Positions 1 through 6,698 are shown, counted from the stretch's first letter. The stretch: 17,770 bases of DNA from an uncultured Oscillibacter sp. (GCA_910588005.1 CAJUQM010000045.1:1-17770); one strand, 5' to 3'. Numbers and translations are program-made. The notes: generated from the letters alone by a model not told the origin.

Positions 1-192
1 GCACTTGAGGTTCAGCTCCTTCATGAAGGGGGTGTAGATGAACTCGTTGGTCAGAACCACGTCCCGCTCGTTCAGCTTAAACTCCTCCGCCATGGCGGCA
101 AAGGTGTCAAATTTGTACACTGTGGGAGCGAAGATGATCTCTCGCTTGTCAGCCATCAAAGCGGCAGAGAAAGCGTCCATTTGTTTCGCCAT
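1..192 (-). CDS. Iron-containing alcohol dehydrogenase, N-terminal part (partial at window edge)
   Basis: Only the first 64 codons lie in the window; the gene runs off the left edge. The ATG at 190-192 has a GAGGAG-type ribosome binding site about 10 bases upstream. The visible protein contains the stretches PTVYKFDTF and LTNEFIYTPFMKELNLK, which resemble from memory the N-terminus of the clostridial 4-hydroxybutyrate dehydrogenase branch of iron-dependent alcohol dehydrogenases. The metal site and most of the nucleotide fold are outside the window, so substrate cannot be judged. It lies 136 bases downstream of the transketolase pair on the same strand, and no convincing terminator separates them, so it may share their transcript. 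The 193-328 gap holds only a 6-bp hairpin (297-314) without a U tract. Confidence 0.5.
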   Translation of the reverse strand, partial: MAKQMDAFSAALMADKREIIFAPTVYKFDTFAAMAEEFKLNERDVVLTNEFIYTPFMKELNLKC

Positions 193-328
193 ATCAAATC
201 AGTCTCCTCGTCTTAAATAATTTTTGCCCGCAAGCCCGCCAAAAACGGACATGGAGTGGAATCCTCCCCTGCGGCGCGCATCCTGCAAACATGCGCTGCG
301 GAGAAATTTCCGCATTGGGGCATTTTCG

Positions 329-1300
329 TTATTTCCGGGAAATCGCCTTTTTAACCGCCTCAACAATGTTGGCGGCCCGCAGGCCGTAGGTATCCATCAA
401 GAACGCCTGGGGACCCACCTGACCGAACTGGTCCTGCACGCCCACAAACTCCTGCACGGTGGGGCAGCTCTTCGCCAGGCAGTTGGCCACCACACTGCCC
501 AGGCCGCAGCAGGTGTTATGGTTCTCAGCGGTGACAATGGCCCCGGTCTCCTTAGCGGCCTTCAGCACCAGCTCCTCGTCCAGCGGCTTCCAGGTGAACA
601 TGTCGATCACCCGCACGCTGATTCCCTCGGCCTGGAGGGCCTCATAGGCCTTCAAGCTCTCGTCCACCATGATACCGGAGGTGATAATCGCTGCCTGGTC
701 GTTATCACTCTCGTGGAGCACCACGCCCTTGCCAATCTCAAACTCGCTGCCCTCATCGTAAACCCGAATCACGTCCTTGCGGACAAAGCGGGTGAAGCTC
801 ACGCCCTCCACATCCGCCAGACCCCGGGTAACGCTGGCCAGCTGGTCATAGTCCGCCGGGTCCAACACCGTGGTGCCGGGAATGCTCAGATACATGGCGG
901 CATCTTCCAAAGGCATATGGGTGCCGCCGTTGAAGGCAGCGGTGACGCCCGCGTCGCTGCCCAGCACCCGCACGCTCAACCCCGCGTAGGCGGCGGACAT
1001 ATAGATCTGGTCATAGCACCGGCGGGAGGAGAAGGTGCCGAAGGAGTGAAAGAAAACCTTCTTGCCTGTGGCGGCAAGGCCTGCGGCCACACCGGCGGCG
1101 TTCCCCTCGGCGATGCCGGCCTCAAAAGCCCGCTCCGGATAATTCTTCATCAGCTGCTTTGTGTTGATGCAGCCCATCAGATCGCAGTCCACATAGCAGA
1201 TGGACGGATCCTGAGCCATCATCTCATTCAAGGTCAGGGCAAGGCCGTCCCGGCAGGCCCGGGAGTCCTTTTCGTGCTTGCCAATCAGTTTCACATTCAT
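329..1300 (-). CDS. Transketolase, C-terminal subunit (pyrimidine-binding plus C-terminal domains)
   Basis: 323 aa, the usual size for the smaller half of a split transketolase. The first two thirds is the thiamine diphosphate pyrimidine-binding domain. The conserved GIAE motif at residues 62-65 carries the catalytic glutamate (E65); the usual Gln after it is Gly here (GIAEGN). The HSFGTFSSRR stretch near residue 85-95 is typical of the family. The last third is the transketolase C-terminal domain. With the N-terminal subunit it would move two-carbon ketol units between sugar phosphates in the cytoplasmic non-oxidative pentose phosphate pathway. The gene starts 15 bases after the N-subunit stop, with GGAGGG as ribosome binding site, so the two are co-transcribed. 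Split transketolases are common in Firmicutes and often sit in sugar-use operons, which fits the surrounding sugar and phosphate genes. The substrate pair is not determinable from sequence. Confidence 0.93.
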   Translation of the reverse strand: MNVKLIGKHEKDSRACRDGLALTLNEMMAQDPSICYVDCDLMGCINTKQLMKNYPERAFEAGIAEGNAAGVAAGLAATGKKVFFHSFGTFSSRRCYDQIYMSAAYAGLSVRVLGSDAGVTAAFNGGTHMPLEDAAMYLSIPGTTVLDPADYDQLASVTRGLADVEGVSFTRFVRKDVIRVYDEGSEFEIGKGVVLHESDNDQAAIITSGIMVDESLKAYEALQAEGISVRVIDMFTWKPLDEELVLKAAKETGAIVTAENHNTCCGLGSVVANCLAKSCPTVQEFVGVQDQFGQVGPQAFLMDTYGLRAANIVEAVKKAISRK

Positions 1301-1315
1301 TTCCCGTACCCTCCT

Positions 1316-2149
1316 TTAAGCGTTTTTCGCGTCTTCCAGAGCCTTTTCGGCGGCGGCAATGGCCTCCTGCCACTGCTCCTCCTTGGGCTGGGAGGAATGG
1401 TCGTGCTTCGGCTCGGCAAAGGTGGCGCCCTTGCCCTTGCAGGTGTCCAGAACAATGCAGCTGGGCACGTCCTTATGGGCTTTGGCGTTTTGGATGGCAT
1501 CGTAGATGGCGGTCACATCGTGGCCGTCGATCTCCTGGGTATACAGGCCAAAGGCCTCTGCCTTCTTGGCAATGTCGCCGTGATCCAAAATATCCTTGGT
1601 GGAGCCGTCCAGCTGATAGCCGTTGTTGTCGATAAAGTAGACAATGTTGTCCAGCTTATGGGCATAGGCAAAGTGGAAGCCCTCCCAGACCTGGCCCTCG
1701 TCGGCCTCGCCGTCGCCGATGACGCAGTAGACGGTGTTGCTGCGGCCGTCAATCTTGTTGCCCAGGGCGGCGCCGGTAGCCGTGGACACGCCCTGGCCCA
1801 AAGAACCGGTGGTCAGGTCCACACCGGGGGTGAGCTTACGGTCCGTATGGCTGGGGAACTTTGTTCCCGGCTGGTTCAGCGTATAGGCCTCCTCCATGGG
1901 ATAGAAGCCCTTCAGCCCAAAGGTGGCATAGGCCACAGGGCCGGCGTGGCCCTTGCTGAGCACCAGCCAGTCCCGGTCCTCCCAACGGGGATTCTTGGGG
2001 TCCACCTTCATGACCTCGCCGTAGAGCACGGCCATCAGGTCCGCCAGGTCCATTGACCCGCCCACGTGGCCAAAGCCCCGGGAGTGGATGACCTTCAGAG
2101 TCTCCAGCCGGATCTCGGCCGCCAGAACCTTGAGATTTTTTTCATTCAT
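1316..2149 (-). CDS. Transketolase, N-terminal subunit (thiamine diphosphate binding)
   Basis: 277 aa from the preferred start. The thiamine diphosphate/Mg motif begins at GDGEADEGQ (residues 145-153) and ends with the NN pair at 175-176. GHVGGSMD (27-34), SKGHAG (66-71) and TGSLGQG (114-120) are further transketolase landmarks. I chose ATG 2147-2149 because AAGGAAG lies 9 bases upstream of it; an in-frame ATG seven codons earlier (2168-2170) has no ribosome binding site and itself overlaps that purine-rich stretch. It forms the active enzyme with the product of the next gene (15-base gap). It is the first gene of its transcript, behind a candidate promoter at 2288-2317 and a leader of roughly 130 bases. 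Confidence 0.93.
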   Translation of the reverse strand: MNEKNLKVLAAEIRLETLKVIHSRGFGHVGGSMDLADLMAVLYGEVMKVDPKNPRWEDRDWLVLSKGHAGPVAYATFGLKGFYPMEEAYTLNQPGTKFPSHTDRKLTPGVDLTTGSLGQGVSTATGAALGNKIDGRSNTVYCVIGDGEADEGQVWEGFHFAYAHKLDNIVYFIDNNGYQLDGSTKDILDHGDIAKKAEAFGLYTQEIDGHDVTAIYDAIQNAKAHKDVPSCIVLDTCKGKGATFAEPKHDHSSQPKEEQWQEAIAAAEKALEDAKNA

Positions 2150-2182
2150 CAGGTTTCTCTTCCTTTCCATGTTTTGATGCTC

Positions 2183-2206
2183 GCCCTCCGGAAATTCCGG
2201 ACGGGC
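2183..2206 (-). other. Leader hairpin upstream of transketolase operon
   Basis: Imperfect stem in the untranslated leader: arms 2183-2191 and 2197-2206 pair GCCCTCCGG with CCGGACGGGC through one bulged base around a 5-base loop. It could stabilise the mRNA or be chance in GC-rich DNA. There is no U tract, so it is not a terminator. Confidence 0.3.
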
Positions 2207-2238
2207 AGGGATTCATCAGAGCAGGACTTCCCGGGAAC

Positions 2239-2254
2239 TGTGTGCGTTCACACA
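2239..2254. promoter_or_regulatory. Inverted repeat in transketolase leader, possible operator
   Basis: TGTGTG-CGTT-CACACA is a 6-bp inverted repeat with a 4-base spacer, lying about 30 to 45 bases downstream of the expected transcription start of the transketolase operon. The position suits a repressor site, but the sequence differs from the LacI-type operator pair at 6641 and 6856, so a different regulator would be needed. No family assigned. Confidence 0.3.
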
Positions 2255-2287
2255 TTCGCCGCCAGATGCCTTGTTCATTGCGGATAC

Positions 2288-2317
2288 ATTTTACTCCTTC
2301 TCAAACCGTCCCGTCAA
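2288..2317 (-). promoter_or_regulatory. Candidate sigma-A promoter of transketolase operon
   Basis: On the minus strand TTGACG (2312-2317) and TAAAAT (2288-2293) are 18 bases apart. It sits between the terminator of the mutase operon (2454-2481) and the first transketolase gene, so the 350-base gap 2150-2520 holds this promoter, a leader with an inverted repeat and a hairpin, and the upstream operon's terminator; I see no gene in it. Confidence 0.55.
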
Positions 2318-2453
2318 TAACTGTCTGAATTTTCACAAGCGATTGGGGAAATTGGAGAAAAAACAACGGTTTTTCACGGCAAATCGCCCAAAAATCCAAG
2401 ATGTTGACTGTCGGAACACATTACAATGCCCCGCCCGAAAGCCATTTGCAGGC

Positions 2454-2481
2454 AAAAGCGGCGCGGCAAATGCCGCGCCGC
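2454..2481 (-). terminator. Rho-independent terminator of HAD/mutase operon
   Basis: Arms 2458-2468 and 2471-2481 (GCGGCGCGGCA and its complement) form up to 11 pairs; the innermost pairs must open to give a loop. Four U residues follow in the minus-strand transcript. It lies about 40 bases after the stop codon of the mutase gene and separates that operon from the transketolase promoter. Confidence 0.85.
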
Positions 2482-2520
2482 CTCCAGCTACAGCTAAAAT
2501 CCGAACCAGCCGGCGCCTAT

Positions 2521-4089
2521 TTACGCGTACCGGGTTCCAGTGCCCTCCACCATGGCGTCATAGGCCCGCTTGACTTTATCGTAGTTCTTATCCCGGTCCA
2601 AAACCACGCCGCGGCCCACGCCGTCCACGATGCGGCCCACGCCGATGGCCTCCAGCTTGGCATCCGTCTCCGCCAGCAGTGCCGGGGCGGAGCCAGGTTC
2701 GGTGGAGCGCCCGTCAAAGATGATGTGGAGATACACCTGGTCCAGCCCGTGATCCCGGGCCATCTCGCAGATGCTCAAGGGATAGTCGATGCAGCCGTGA
2801 GAGGATTTATAGGTCAGGTACGCCAGCAGGTGCAGCGCCGTGCCGTTCTTCTTGGCGTGCTCAATGGCCCCCAGGAAGATGGGGTTGCGCTTGAAGCTGC
2901 CGTCCTTTACCGCGGCGTCCAGCCGGACGTCATCCTGCATCACACAGCGGCCCGCGCCCAGGTTGGAGTGGCCCGCCTCAGAGTTGCCGGCCTTGCCCGC
3001 GCCCAGGCCCACAAACTCACCGGAGGCATTGAGCTTGGACCAGGACTGATTTGCCAGCAGGGAATCCCAATAGGGGGTGTCCGCCAGGTGAATGGCGTCG
3101 CCGTCGTCGCCGGTGCCCAGGCCCCAGCCGTCGCAGATGATCAGGAGCATCTTCCGGTCCTTGCCCCAGTCCTTGCCTTCGCAAAGGGGCTTGCCGTCCA
3201 TCTCAGCGGGCTGGGGAATGCCCATGACATTCAGCACGGTGGGGGACACATCGCCAAGGGATCCGTCCCGCAGCTTGATGGGGGTGGGATCGGCGGGGTC
3301 AATCATGATAAAGGGCACCAGGTTGGTGGTGTGGGCGCCGTCGGGCTTTCCCGCGGCGGTATAGAGCTTTTCGATGTTGCCGTGGTCGGCGGTGATGGCC
3401 ACCACGTAGCCCTTGCCCAGGGCGTTGTTCACGACCTTGTCCAGGTACTGGCTCACGTAGCCGCAGGCCTTGATCTTGGCCTCGGTGTTCTGGGTATGTC
3501 CAATGACGTCGCCGTTGGCAAAGTTGGTGACCACAAAGTCGTATTTGCCCAGGGCGTCCATGACAGCGTCCGCCACCTGGGGCAGTGACAGCTCCGGCTT
3601 CTGGTCAAAGTCGATCCCCTTGGGAGAGGGGAAACACAGATCTTCTTCTCCGGGGAAGGCGTTGTTCTCGCCGCCGTTGAAGAAAAACGTCACATGGGCA
3701 AATTTTTCGCTCTCGGCGCAGTGAAACTGGGTCTTTCCCGCCTCACTCAAAACCTGGGCCAGGGGCTTTACCACCTTGGCGGGGGCGAAGGCAATGGGCA
3801 GGTCCTTGAACTTGTCGTGGTACATGGTCATGATGACAAAGTCCAAATCGTTGAGCTTCCGGCGCTCCACCTTATCAAAGCCCTCTTCTGTGAACATCTC
3901 GGTGAGTTCGATCTCCCGCTCACCCCGGCGGCAGCAGAAGACCACGGCATCTCCGTCGGAAATTTTGCCGACGGGTTTTCCGTCCTCCACCAGAACCATG
4001 GGTTCCAGGTGGTAGTCATCCTGGCCCAATTCATACGCTTTTTTGACGGCCTCCGCCAGCTGTGCGCCGCCGCGCTTCATTTCAGACAT
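2521..4089 (-). CDS. Circularly permuted cofactor-independent phosphoglycerate mutase homologue
   Basis: 522 aa, close to the usual 510 or so, but the halves are swapped. Residues 5-310 match the second part of ordinary GpmI (from the middle of the phosphotransferase insert to the C-terminal PAEMDGKPL). Residues 311-522 match the first part, starting with KMLLIICDGWG. The protein ends (YDAMVEGTG) just where its own N-terminus (QLAEAVKKAYELG) would follow in an ordinary enzyme, so nothing is lost. In Geobacillus numbering the metal ligands map to D320 (D12), S370 (S62, the phosphoserine), D194, H198, D235, H236 and H253. K129, H431, R461, R493, R499, R55 and R58 of the substrate site are kept; D154 is Ser462, and the GGVHSH loop is KSSHGC. 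Expected reaction: 3-phosphoglycerate to 2-phosphoglycerate, or a related phospho-acid. ATG 4087-4089 follows GGGAGG by about 9 bases. Last gene of its operon. Family identity is sure; permutation is read directly; substrate is uncertain. Confidence 0.9.
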   Translation of the reverse strand: MSEMKRGGAQLAEAVKKAYELGQDDYHLEPMVLVEDGKPVGKISDGDAVVFCCRRGEREIELTEMFTEEGFDKVERRKLNDLDFVIMTMYHDKFKDLPIAFAPAKVVKPLAQVLSEAGKTQFHCAESEKFAHVTFFFNGGENNAFPGEEDLCFPSPKGIDFDQKPELSLPQVADAVMDALGKYDFVVTNFANGDVIGHTQNTEAKIKACGYVSQYLDKVVNNALGKGYVVAITADHGNIEKLYTAAGKPDGAHTTNLVPFIMIDPADPTPIKLRDGSLGDVSPTVLNVMGIPQPAEMDGKPLCEGKDWGKDRKMLLIICDGWGLGTGDDGDAIHLADTPYWDSLLANQSWSKLNASGEFVGLGAGKAGNSEAGHSNLGAGRCVMQDDVRLDAAVKDGSFKRNPIFLGAIEHAKKNGTALHLLAYLTYKSSHGCIDYPLSICEMARDHGLDQVYLHIIFDGRSTEPGSAPALLAETDAKLEAIGVGRIVDGVGRGVVLDRDKNYDKVKRAYDAMVEGTGTRYA

Positions 4090-4109
4090 ATAAAAAGCCT
4101 CCCTATCTT

Positions 4110-4174
4110 AAAAAAAATGTCAGAGCGAAACGCCGGGGACCGCAGCGCAGAATCTCATCCCCCCGTCCCCCGGC
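4110..4174 (-). other. Weak hairpin with delayed U tract between HAD gene and mutase gene
   Basis: Arms 4132-4140 and 4165-4174 (GCCGGGGAC pairing with GTCCCCCGGC, one bulge) enclose a 24-base loop. Eight consecutive U residues (4110-4117) come only 14 bases later in the minus transcript. This is not a classical terminator; it may be a processing or partial attenuation element in the 101-base gap before the mutase gene. Confidence 0.3.
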
Positions 4175-4190
4175 TCTTTCCCGCTCAATC

Positions 4191-4967
4191 TCACTGTCCG
4201 TCGTTGGGCAGGATCAGCTTCTCAACCGCCACCTTGCCCCGCTCCGGGAAGATCTCCAGCAGCTGGGGGAAGGTGTAGACCTTGCCGTCCGGCATGTTCT
4301 CCTCTGTCAGCTTCAGGGGTTTCTCCCGATTATACTGCACCGCAACCGTCATACCGAAGTCGCAGGCCTTGGCACCCACAATATCCCGGTTCAAATTGTC
4401 GCCCACGTAGCAGCAGTTCTCCGGCTGCGCTTTCACTTCCTCCATGGCGTAGTAATAGATGGCGGGTCCCGGCTTGCGGACATAGGTGATCGAGGACTGC
4501 TGAACCGTCTTGAAATAGGGCCGCAGACCGTCGGCGTCCAGCCACTCGTCCACTTCCCGCTTACCCACCAGATCGCTGATGATGCCCATCGTATAGCCAC
4601 GGGCACACAGCTCCTTCACGGTCTCCGCGCCGCCTTCCACCACTGTGCGGCGGCCCTTGGTCTGGCGGTATTGGTATGTCAGCTCAGCGGCATTTTTCAA
4701 AATCCGCTCCCGGTCCATATCATAGGCAAGCCACCGGGTCCACAGGACCTCCTCCGGAGCCTCGCACATAAATTTCAGCGCCCACTCCCGGTATTTGTCG
4801 TACCGCTTGTCAATGACGTCGCTGAACCACTGGTTGGGATTGCCGGTCTCCACGCCGCACAGCTCCGCAATCTTGGCGCGGGCGGCGGAGAGATAGGCGG
4901 GGTCCTCGTCAATGACTCGGAACGTCCCCCCCAGGTCCAGAAAGATATAACGGATATCGGTGTTCAT
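4191..4967 (-). CDS. HAD-superfamily hydrolase, subfamily IA-like (first of three tandem paralogues)
   Basis: 258 aa. HAD motif I is DLGGT at 11-15: the nucleophile D11 is present, but the usual second Asp (general acid/base) is Gly. Motif II Ser131, motif III Lys165 (VRKPG) and motif IV GDNLNRD with D190 and D195 are all present. Residues about 20-110 are an alpha-helical C1-type cap. It aligns almost without gaps with the gene at 5054-5791: motif residues fall at the same numbers from residue 131 on. DxG variants of motif I occur in true phosphatases such as YihX, so loss of the second Asp does not prove inactivity. Likely role: phosphatase on a small phosphorylated metabolite, substrate unknown. 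ATG 4965-4967 follows AGGAGG by 10 bases. It lies third in the LacI-regulated operon, 101 bases before the mutase gene. Confidence 0.85.
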   Translation of the reverse strand: MNTDIRYIFLDLGGTFRVIDEDPAYLSAARAKIAELCGVETGNPNQWFSDVIDKRYDKYREWALKFMCEAPEEVLWTRWLAYDMDRERILKNAAELTYQYRQTKGRRTVVEGGAETVKELCARGYTMGIISDLVGKREVDEWLDADGLRPYFKTVQQSSITYVRKPGPAIYYYAMEEVKAQPENCCYVGDNLNRDIVGAKACDFGMTVAVQYNREKPLKLTEENMPDGKVYTFPQLLEIFPERGKVAVEKLILPNDGQ

Positions 4968-5000
4968 TCGCGATCGGCCTCCTAAATTATAATCATCTTG

Positions 5001-5044
5001 AAAACGGGAGATACGCCCGGGGGCTTTTCCCCCGGACGCTCTCC
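5001..5044 (-). terminator. Strong internal hairpin (attenuator-like) between two HAD genes
   Basis: In the minus transcript CCGGGGG and CCCCCGG form a GC-rich stem around AAAAG, extended by CG pairs and an outer GGAGA/TCTCC helix, then CCGTTTTC. It begins 9 bases after the stop of the 5054-5791 gene and lies upstream of the ribosome binding site of the next one. It looks like a leaky terminator that would lower expression of the downstream HAD and mutase genes relative to the first two. Confidence 0.6.
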
Positions 5045-5053
5045 AAAATCCAT

Positions 5054-5791
5054 TCAGTTTAGGGGCGGAAGCAGATCCAGAATCTCCCGGAAATCCTCCA
5101 CCACCGCATCAGGGCGGTTCTCCTCAGTAAATTCCACCGGATGCTTTTTCTCCGGAGAGGAAAAGATGATATTGCAGCCCACGCCGGCCTTCTTGGCGCC
5201 GGGAATATCCCGCTTGATATTGTCGGCTACGGACACGCACTCGCTCAGTTCCACACCCATCTTCTGGGCGGCCAGCTGGTAGATCTCAAAGCAGGGCTTG
5301 CGCATGTGGCATACGGAGGACAGAATCACCGCGTCGAAATACTGGTCCAGCCCGTCGTCTTCCAGCCAGTCGGGCACTTCGTTCTCACCAATGAGATTGG
5401 AAATAATGCCCAGACGGTAGCCCCGCTCGCGGAGTCCCTTGATGACCTCCACGCCGCCGTCCACAACAACACGGCGGCCCTTGCACTGGCGGTATTGGAA
5501 GCTCAGCTCATGGCAGACCTGCTTAATCCGCTCCTGATCGTAGTCCGGCAGCAGCCATTTGCACCACAGCTCCTCGTCGCCAGACTCCTTGTTCTCTTCC
5601 AAGGCCCACTTGCGGTATGGCTCATAGCGCTCCTCAATCATCTGGTAAAACTCCTCGTAGGGCACGGGAGCGCCGGCAATTTCAGCCATCTTCCGCCGGG
5701 CATGGCGCATCCACGGCTCCTCCAGCAGCGCAATACGGAGGGTTCCTCCCAGATCGAAGAAGACTGCCTTATAGCGCTTTGTCGTATCCAT
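5054..5791 (-). CDS. HAD-superfamily hydrolase, subfamily IA-like (second tandem paralogue)
   Basis: 245 aa. Motif I is DLGGT with nucleophile D13 and Gly in place of the second Asp. Motif II is Ser131 (GIISN), motif III Lys165 (MRKP). Motif IV reads VADNIKRD: the metal ligands D190 and D195 are kept, but the normally invariant Gly before D190 is Ala. The stretch QYRQxKGRRxVV near 99-110 is shared with the neighbour at 4191-4967, marking a recent duplication. I chose ATG 5789-5791, with GAGGAGG 6 bases upstream; an in-frame GTG five codons earlier overlaps that ribosome binding site. It starts 15 bases after the stop of the 5807-6541 gene, so translation is probably coupled. Presumed phosphatase of unknown substrate; specialisation after duplication is likely but inferred. 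Confidence 0.85.
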   Translation of the reverse strand: MDTTKRYKAVFFDLGGTLRIALLEEPWMRHARRKMAEIAGAPVPYEEFYQMIEERYEPYRKWALEENKESGDEELWCKWLLPDYDQERIKQVCHELSFQYRQCKGRRVVVDGGVEVIKGLRERGYRLGIISNLIGENEVPDWLEDDGLDQYFDAVILSSVCHMRKPCFEIYQLAAQKMGVELSECVSVADNIKRDIPGAKKAGVGCNIIFSSPEKKHPVEFTEENRPDAVVEDFREILDLLPPLN

Positions 5792-5806
5792 GGCGTTCCT
5801 CCTCAC

Positions 5807-6541
5807 TTAAGTACGGGCGGGAAAGATATCCAGCAGCTCACTCAGCTTTGTAATTACGTGGTCGGGAGTAAATTCCTTGCCGGTGGCGTGTTCGTTGTTG
5901 AGCGTATCCGGCTCATCGATACGGATCATCATGCCAAAGCCCGCAGCCTGGGTGCCCTCCACGTCCCGAACGGGATTATCTCCAACATACGCGCAGTTCG
6001 CCTCCCGGGTGCCGATGCAGCGGCAGGCCAGGTGATAGATCTCCGGATTGGGCTTGCGAAGCCGCACCTTGGAGGAGAGAATGGTGGTCTTAAAGCACTG
6101 GGCCACACCGTCGGCAGCCATCCAGTCGGGGATCTCCGTCTCCGTAACGGTGTTGGCGATGATCCCCAGGGTATAGCCCCGGGCGCACAGCTCTTTGATG
6201 GTGTCCACAGCGTCAGGCCGGGCCACCCGGCGGCCGTCATGGTCACGCCACAGGCGGGTGAGACGGGCGGCGTTGGCGAAGACCATGTTTGGCTCGTACT
6301 CCGGCAGCATGTACTGGGTCCACAGCTCACCCTCGGAGGCGTCCAGCAGCGTCTCCTTGGACATCTTGCGGTATTTCTTCCAGCGCTCCTCCAGCTTGGC
6401 GAAAAGCTCGTCATGGCTCTCCTTGGTCTGAATCAGCTCCATAAGGCCGGCCTCGGCTCTGTCGATGAAGTCCTGCTCCTTGAGCACGATGCGCAGCGTA
6501 TTGCCCACATCAAAGAAAATGGTTTGAATATCGGGGGTCAT
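5807..6541 (-). CDS. HAD-superfamily hydrolase, subfamily IA-like (third paralogue, first in operon)
   Basis: 244 aa. Motif I is DVGNT at 11-15, again without the second Asp. Motif II reads GIIAN: the phosphate-binding Ser/Thr position is Ala129, which is unusual. Motif III Lys163 (LRKPNPEIYH) and motif IV GDNPVRD with D188 and D193 are present. The cap region carries the same W-KYRK and ELW pattern as the two neighbours (about residues 54-73). ATG 6539-6541 is chosen because AAGGAGG lies 8 bases upstream; an in-frame ATG six codons earlier overlaps that site. It is the promoter-proximal gene of the operon at 6670-6698, with a leader of about 120 bases that carries the first operator. The missing motif II Ser may mean an altered or weaker phosphohydrolase; the substrate is unknown. 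Confidence 0.83.
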   Translation of the reverse strand: MTPDIQTIFFDVGNTLRIVLKEQDFIDRAEAGLMELIQTKESHDELFAKLEERWKKYRKMSKETLLDASEGELWTQYMLPEYEPNMVFANAARLTRLWRDHDGRRVARPDAVDTIKELCARGYTLGIIANTVTETEIPDWMAADGVAQCFKTTILSSKVRLRKPNPEIYHLACRCIGTREANCAYVGDNPVRDVEGTQAAGFGMMIRIDEPDTLNNEHATGKEFTPDHVITKLSELLDIFPART

Positions 6542-6640
6542 TTCAAAGTCCTCCTTCATAAATAGATGCAGATCTCAGCCTCGGATGTGTCCGCTGACCC
6601 CCCCTTTCGGGCGGCGGATGGCAGTGCCGGCGGCCAATCT

Positions 6641-6658
6641 GTAAACGTTTACGATCTT
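6641..6658. promoter_or_regulatory. LacI-family operator O1 (HAD operon side)
   Basis: GTAAACGTTTAC (6641-6652) is a perfect 12-bp palindrome with the central CG typical of LacI/CcpA-family operators. It lies about 11 to 22 bases downstream of the expected start of the HAD operon transcript, a position suited to repression. The block AAACGTTTACGATCTT (6643-6658) is repeated exactly at 6856-6871. Confidence 0.75.
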
Positions 6659-6669
6659 TTGCTGGTTTT

Positions 6670-6698
6670 ATTCTAAATAAGAGTGCGTTCTTTGTCAA
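6670..6698 (-). promoter_or_regulatory. Sigma-A promoter of HAD/mutase operon
   Basis: On the minus strand TTGACA (6693-6698) and TAGAAT (6670-6675) are separated by exactly 17 bases, a near-consensus promoter. Transcription would start near 6663, directly upstream of operator O1. Confidence 0.75.

Noticed and set aside
297..314. Hairpin TGCGGA...TCCGCA after the transketolase C-subunit as a terminator
   Set aside because: Only 6 pairs and no U tract in the minus transcript.
224..2056. Long plus-strand open frame of 610 codons opposite the transketolase genes
   Set aside because: It is antisense to two clear transketolase genes, has a low-complexity Gly/Val/Leu/His-rich translation and no ribosome binding site. 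Such mirror frames are common in GC-rich genes.
2401..3588. Plus-strand open frame of 395 codons opposite the mutase gene
   Set aside because: Mirror of the real gene with an Ala/Gly/Val/His-rich translation; starts inside the terminator region of the other strand and has no recognisable domain.
2521..4089. Swapped mutase halves as an assembly chimera or frameshift artefact
   Set aside because: The frame is continuous, breakpoints are adjacent in the ordinary protein with no loss or repeat, and the gene has its own ribosome binding site and terminator. An assembly error would hardly leave all of these in order, although read-level proof is not available here.
6641..6652. Operator read as a CcpA cre site
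   Set aside because: The palindrome resembles cre, but an exact 16-base copy sits in the leader of a local LacI-family gene, so the local regulator is the simpler explanation. CcpA cross-talk is not excluded.
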